Part shown: positions 58,863 to 64,000 of the stretch, in pieces
Layout: every line of letters begins with the position of its first letter
Position numbering within the stretch: the stretch's first letter is position 1
DNA from: JAFARZ01 sp035651595
GTDB taxonomy: Bacteria > Actinomycetota > Actinomycetes > Streptosporangiales > Streptosporangiaceae
Reading direction: 5' to 3'
NCBI GenBank assembly: GCA_035651595.1
Contig: DASRFJ010000169.1
Coordinates: forward strand, 1-64,000
Length of the DNA stretch: 64,000 bases
Made by a program: the position numbers and the translations under genes
Notes under the pieces: model-generated
The model's database searches: none
The model's input: the letters and a program-made list of their open reading frames with translations, nothing else
What the model was told of the DNA's origin: nothing

Positions 58863-60755
58863 CTATTTAGTTTCCTGCCGTGCGAACTGTGTTTCGTATA
58901 GCTCGGCGTACAGGCCGTCCGCGGCGAGCAGTTCCTCGTGGCTCCCGCGCTCCACCACCTGCCCCCCGTCGATGACCAGGATCTGGTCCGCCTCGCGGAC
59001 CGTGGACAGCCGGTGCGCGATGACCAGCGAGGTGCGCCCGGTCAGCGCCATCTTGAGCGCGCGCTGCACCGCCGCCTCGGACTCGGAGTCCAGATGCGCG
59101 GTCGCCTCGTCGAGCACCACCACCGACGGGGCCTTGAGCAGCAGCCGGGCAAGCGCGACGCGCTGCTTCTCCCCGCCGGACAGCCGGTAGCCGCGGTCCC
59201 CCACGATCGTGTCCAGGCCGTCCGGCAGCACCTTGATCAGATCCCAGATCTGCGCCGCCTCGCACGCCTCGACAAGTTCGGCCTCGGTCGCGCCCGGCCG
59301 CGCGTACAGCAGGTTGGCGCGGATCGTGTCATGGAACAGGTGCGCGTCCTGGGTGACCACGCCGACGACGTCGTGCAGTGAGCCGAGCGTGACGTCCCGC
59401 AGGTCGAATCCGCCGATGCGGACCGCGCCGTCGTTCGGATCGTACAGCCGCGCGACCAGGCTCGTGATCGTGGTCTTGCCCGCGCCGGACGGGCCGACCA
59501 GCGCGGTGAGCTGTCCGGGCGGGGCCCGGAACGTCACGTGGTGCAGCACGCCGGCCGACGCGTCGGTGCGCTCGGGCACGGCCAGCGCGATCGACTCCAG
59601 GCTCGCCAGCGACACCTCGCTGGCCGACGGATAGCGGAACGAGACGTCGGCGAACGAGATGTCTGGCGCCGTTTCTCCCTCGGTGGCCGGCAGCGTGGTG
59701 GCTCCCGGCTTCTCCTCGATCAGCGGCTTGAGGTCGAGCACCTCGAAGACCCGGTCGAAGCTGACCAGCGCGGTCATCACCTGGATCTGCACGCTGGACA
59801 GCGAGGTGATCGGCCCGTACACGCGGCCGAGCAGGGTGGTCAGCGCGACCAGCGTGCCCAGCTGGAACGTGCCGTCGATGACCAGGCTGCCGCCGACGCC
59901 GTAGACGACGGCGGTGACCAGCGATGCGAGCATGGTCAGCGCGACGAAGAACACCTGGCCGTACATGGCCTGGACGACGCCGATGTCGCGGACCTTGGCC
60001 GCCTTGCCGGCGAACGCGTCCGACTCTTCGTCCGGGCGGCCGAACAGCTTGACCAGCATCGCGCCGGCCACGTTGAACCGCTCGGTCATCATCGAGCCCA
60101 TCTCGGCGTTGAGCTGCATGGACTCCCTGGTCAGCCGCTGCAGCCTGCGGCCCACCAGGCGGGCCGGCAGGATGAACACCGGGATGAGCGCCAGCGCGAT
60201 GACGCTGACCAGCCAGGACAGGTAGAACAGCGTGATCAGGATGACGATCAGGCTGAGCACGTTGGAGATCACGCCGGACAGCGTGGAGGTGATCGCCTGC
60301 TGCGCGCCGACCACGTCGCCGTCCAGCCGGCTCACCAGCGAGCCGGTCTGCGCCCTGGTGAAGAACGCGATCGGCTGCTTCTGCACGTGGCTGAATACCT
60401 GGGTGCGCAGGTCGTAGATGAGGCCCTCGCCGATTCTGGCGGAGAACCAGCGGATCGCGAATCCGAGCGCCGCGTCGAAGATCGCCACCCCGGCGACGGT
60501 GACGGCGATGCCGATCACCATCGCGTCGTCGCGGGCGAGGATGCCGTGGTCGATCAGCTGACGCAGCAGCAGCGGGTTGACGACGGTGATGACCGCGTCG
60601 ATCGCGGTAGCCAGCAGGAAGGCAGCTAGGTGCCAGCGGTACGGCTTGGCGTACCGGGCGATCCGCTTGACCGTGCCGGGCTTGAGCTTCTGCTTCGTGA
60701 TGGAGGGGTCCATCCGAAGACCCCTCATCATCATCATGTTGCCCCGGGCGTACAC
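58863..60755 (-). CDS. Multidrug-type ABC exporter (single-chain half-transporter)
   Basis: 630 residues from GTG 60755; an in-frame ATG at 60737 is an alternative. Six-helix membrane domain (KRIARYAKPYRWHLAAFLLATAID first) with conserved FFTRAQTGSLVSRLDGDV, then an ATPase: Walker A GPSGAGKTTIT, Q-loop VVTQDAHLFHDTI, signature LSGGEKQRVALARLL, Walker B VVVLDEATAHLD and H-loop IAHRLSTV. Such homodimeric exporters in Actinomycetota extrude drugs or lipids. It follows the Eis-like gene on the same strand by a 33-base gap, and so may share its regulation. Confidence 0.88.
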   Translation of the reverse strand: MYARGNMMMMRGLRMDPSITKQKLKPGTVKRIARYAKPYRWHLAAFLLATAIDAVITVVNPLLLRQLIDHGILARDDAMVIGIAVTVAGVAIFDAALGFAIRWFSARIGEGLIYDLRTQVFSHVQKQPIAFFTRAQTGSLVSRLDGDVVGAQQAITSTLSGVISNVLSLIVILITLFYLSWLVSVIALALIPVFILPARLVGRRLQRLTRESMQLNAEMGSMMTERFNVAGAMLVKLFGRPDEESDAFAGKAAKVRDIGVVQAMYGQVFFVALTMLASLVTAVVYGVGGSLVIDGTFQLGTLVALTTLLGRVYGPITSLSSVQIQVMTALVSFDRVFEVLDLKPLIEEKPGATTLPATEGETAPDISFADVSFRYPSASEVSLASLESIALAVPERTDASAGVLHHVTFRAPPGQLTALVGPSGAGKTTITSLVARLYDPNDGAVRIGGFDLRDVTLGSLHDVVGVVTQDAHLFHDTIRANLLYARPGATEAELVEACEAAQIWDLIKVLPDGLDTIVGDRGYRLSGGEKQRVALARLLLKAPSVVVLDEATAHLDSESEAAVQRALKMALTGRTSLVIAHRLSTVREADQILVIDGGQVVERGSHEELLAADGLYAELYETQFARQETK

Positions 60756-60938
60756 GCTCTGGGAAACCTCTCAACGACGGGAAATCGTTCCCGGAACCGG
60801 CCAGAAGTCTCTCAGCTTACGGCGAACTCGGCGGGACTGCAGGTAGCGGCCGGGCGGGGTGTCCGGGCTCCGGTGCCGCCCTGACGGGCTGTCGCTCGGA
60901 GCGCCGGCCGGCGCGTACCAGGACGGGCTAGATCAGAG

Positions 60939-61184
60939 CTAGCTCTTCACCTTCTTCCCTCGGCTCGCGGTGCGCGTGGTCCGGCTCTTCGTGGCGCCTC
61001 CACGCCGCCGAAGCTCCACACCGGACTCCGTGAGGAGCCGGTGGACGAAGCCGTACGACCGGCCCGTCGACGCGGCAAGCGACCGGATGCTCTCGCCAGA
61101 GTCATATCTCTTGCCGAGTTGCGTCCCTAGCCTGCTGCGATCAACGCCGATAACACGCGTGCCTTTCTTGAGGGTCTGGGCCAC
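60939..61184 (-). CDS. Small helix-turn-helix protein of actinomycetes
   Basis: 81 residues from GTG 61184, with GGAGGT 6 bases before it. Residues 1-60 contain GTRVIGVDRSRLGTQLGKRY and the helix-turn-helix ESIRSLAASTGRSYGFVHRLLTESGV. A Lys/Arg/Ser-rich tail follows. Nearly identical short proteins are widespread in Streptomyces and relatives and annotated only as HTH proteins; their role is unknown, with DNA compaction or regulation as guesses. It stands alone between two ABC genes on the same strand. Confidence 0.85.
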   Translation of the reverse strand: MAQTLKKGTRVIGVDRSRLGTQLGKRYDSGESIRSLAASTGRSYGFVHRLLTESGVELRRRGGATKSRTTRTASRGKKVKS

Positions 61185-61331
61185 AAGTACCTCCCGTTAG
61201 CTGGAGCCACCACTGCGTTACCTCCCCATCGCAATGATCAACCATGACGGGCAGATTAGCCACCCAGATGGCCGCAATTGATCGCGTATCTTTATCCAGC
61301 GACCGTTCTTATCGCGTGTTGCTGACGACAG

Positions 61332-62954
<1,623 letters not shown>

Positions 62955-62962
62955 GATTGGTG

Positions 62963-63046
62963 CTCCTTCAACGGACTCAGAACGGACAGACTCCTCCCCC
63001 GGGGCGTGTCCTAGTCCGTTGTCATGAGCAGCACGCTTGAAGTATA
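62963..63046 (-). promoter_or_regulatory. ABC-F leader: promoter and competing hairpins
   Basis: On the minus strand TATACT (63046-63041) is a good -10 box; TGGACC lies 19 bases upstream, preceded by an A-run (63079-63076), which is loosely WhiB7-like. Then CAACGGACT (63021-63013) can pair with AGTCCGTTG (62977-62969, next to the ribosome site) or, in part, with GTCCGTT (62987-62981); GGACA near 63008 can also pair with TGTCC near 62986. A leader ORF overlaps the first arm. Confidence 0.5.
63011..63034 (-). CDS. Putative ABC-F leader peptide (7 codons)
   Basis: GTG CTG CTC ATG ACA ACG GAC TAG, starting 6 bases after the -10 box, so it would be translated from a leaderless mRNA. Its end overlaps the first arm of the leader hairpins. 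A ribosome stalled here by an antibiotic would free the downstream start region. Short leader ORFs of this kind control several known ABC-F and erm genes. Confidence 0.4.
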   Translation of the reverse strand: MLLMTTD

Positions 63047-63134
63047 CGGGACGCCTCGCGGGACCGGTCCACCCGTTTTCTGCTCGGGTCCGCCCCCCGC
63101 CGCGACGATCGTGCCAAATGCGCAATCGAGCCTC

Positions 63135-63203
63135 CTAGAGCGTGTCTACGCGCACACAACACGCCGCCGCCCTCCGCCGCCGCGACGAATTGACACGGTC
63201 TAG
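63135..63203. repeat. Inverted repeat in the ABC-F/acVLRF1 gap
   Basis: CTAGAGCGTGTC (63135-63146) and GACACGGTCTAG (63192-63203) are reverse complements except for one base, around 45 bases of G/C-rich sequence. A third AATTGACACG follows at about 63219. It may be a remnant of another small repeat element. The right arm overlaps the present acVLRF1 stop region. Confidence 0.4.
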
Positions 63204-63991
63204 TGGGCGCAACTGCGCAATTGACACGCTGGCAGGCGGCCGGCAGGGCGGTTAAGCGGGCGGTGTGGGCTCGGTAAGGCGGGCGGTGTGGGCTCGGTCA
63301 GGCGGATGCGGATGGCCTGGAAGGCGCGCGGGGTGGCGCGCAGGACGGCAAGGCGCGGGTCGGGCACGGTGAGGAACCGGTCCGTGGTCCTGGCCAGGTA
63401 GGGCGCCAGGCGCGGGTCGTCCGCCAGCTCGGCCACGGCTCGGCGATCGCCGCCGAGCACGACCGCGTCGACGTGGCGGTGCTGCTGGAACTGGGCGACG
63501 GCCGCGTCCGCCGCGGCGCCGAGGGCCTCGTGCGCCTGCTTCTCGCGGCGGCGGGCGAAGCGATGCTGGGACCAGCCGCCCGCGGCGCTGCGGCCGTGCA
63601 CGAGGCGGCTGCCGGTCTTGGAACTGACCAGCACCGGCGGGGCGTCGCGGAACACGCCGACCGCATAGCCGCCAAGGCGGACCAGCAATACGGCGACGGT
63701 CCGGTCGGCGGCGGCGTGTGCGGCGATCGCGCGGGCCATGTCAGACGGGGCGGGCGGTCCGAGCGGCCGGTCCGGCTCGTCCACTTCGTCCGGTTCGCGC
63801 AACGGGGGAAACGGCGGGTGACACTCCGCGACCGCGCTGTCGGCAGCCGTGAAGGTAACGATCGTGCTGCCGAAATCCTTCACCACCTCGGTGATGCCGC
63901 CGTGGCGGCGCGCGAATTCGTCCGCCCACGTGACGAAACGTCCCGGTGCGACCTCCACCCAGCGGCCGCCGCCCGCGGCCGGATTCTTCAT
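63200..63991 (-). CDS. acVLRF1-family peptidyl-tRNA hydrolase-like protein, C-terminally extended
   Basis: 263 residues from ATG 63991. It matches the actinobacterial VLRF1 (Vms1-like release factor) family: RWVEVAPGRFVTWADEFARRHGG, VLLVRLGGYAVGVF, SSKTGSRLVHGRSAAGGWSQ with the release-factor-like GGWSQ motif (138-142), then FARRREKQAHEAL. Such proteins are proposed to release peptides from stalled ribosomes. A 23-bp tandem duplication (63256-63301) shifts the frame after LTEPTPPA; the old stop TAA (63254-63252) is now out of frame, so about 17 extra codons are read. It is adjacent to the ABC-F gene on the same strand. Confidence 0.85.
   Translation of the reverse strand: MKNPAAGGGRWVEVAPGRFVTWADEFARRHGGITEVVKDFGSTIVTFTAADSAVAECHPPFPPLREPDEVDEPDRPLGPPAPSDMARAIAAHAAADRTVAVLLVRLGGYAVGVFRDAPPVLVSSKTGSRLVHGRSAAGGWSQHRFARRREKQAHEALGAAADAAVAQFQQHRHVDAVVLGGDRRAVAELADDPRLAPYLARTTDRFLTVPDPRLAVLRATPRAFQAIRIRLTEPTPPALPSPHRPLNRPAGRLPACQLRSCAH
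63256..63301. repeat. 23-bp tandem duplication in the acVLRF1 3' end
   Basis: 63256-63278 and 63279-63301 differ at one base. The unit begins GCGGGCGGTGTGGGCTCGGT. As 23 is not a multiple of three, the second copy shifts the reading frame of the acVLRF1 gene and removes its original stop. Confidence 0.85.
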
Positions 63992-64000
63992 TACCCACCG

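Overview
The window is very GC-rich DNA from an Actinomycetota genome, most likely a filamentous soil actinomycete. Pointers are the strong G/C bias at third codon positions, many GTG starts, a DUF222-HNH protein, an F420-type (LLM class) oxidoreductase, an Eis-like acetyltransferase, an actinobacterial VLRF1 (acVLRF1) release-factor-like protein and a sugar ABC importer that lacks its own ATPase. I cannot name the genus. No rRNA, tRNA, CRISPR array, prophage or intact insertion sequence was seen.

Layout. 1-9.5 kb: mixed accessory genes (truncated HNH protein, TetR/oxidoreductase pair, glycosyltransferase, LLM oxidoreductase, LtrA, aldo/keto reductase, CGNR regulator facing an MFS pump). 9.5-16 kb: a tryptophanyl-tRNA synthetase behind a probable leader-peptide attenuator, an exported M28 peptidase, a pol I-type exonuclease/polymerase and an ArsR-MFS operon. 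15.8-24.5 kb: a beta-glucoside module in which a GH1 enzyme diverges from a LacI regulator followed by a complete Dpp/Opp-type importer. 24.5-27.2 kb: a sulfonate-type importer. 28-37.6 kb: a GH15 enzyme, a sulfotransferase whose stop codon appears lost, and a second glucoside module (LacI-GH3 diverging from a CUT1 importer). 37.9-41.7 kb: an M24 protein, a Clp-N-domain protein, a Uma2 nuclease-fold protein and an M50-like protease. 41.8-53.2 kb: a secreted polysaccharide-attack region with GH92 plus LacI, a giant GH3 diverging from a ROK regulator, and a cytoplasmic GH5 in a TetR operon. 53.2-64 kb: two paired ABC exporters, an Eis-like acetyltransferase, another ABC exporter, an ABC-F protein with a leader ORF, and acVLRF1.

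How the genes work together. The dominant theme is uptake and hydrolysis of plant or fungal oligosaccharides. At least three modules carry visible palindromic LacI-type operators in front of their transporter or hydrolase genes. The GH92 and giant GH3 proteins share a homologous C-terminal domain, so they probably act on the same extracellular material. The second theme is defence against translation inhibitors: a TrpRS of the type known as an auxiliary, antibiotic-insensitive copy, an ABC-F factor, an Eis-like enzyme and a ribosome-rescue-type protein. The TrpRS and ABC-F genes both have a tiny ORF starting 6 bases after a -10 box, followed by competing hairpins.

The most unusual structural signal is a family of palindromic repeats ending in TTATTGCGGACACTTACC. 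It occurs as two near-solo hairpins (9439-9491, 27432-27477), one 364-bp element with terminal inverted repeats (46323-46686) and one decayed inverted copy (about 37686-37797). One copy supplies the last codons and the stop of an MFS gene. Separately, a 23-bp tandem duplication has moved the stop of the acVLRF1 gene.
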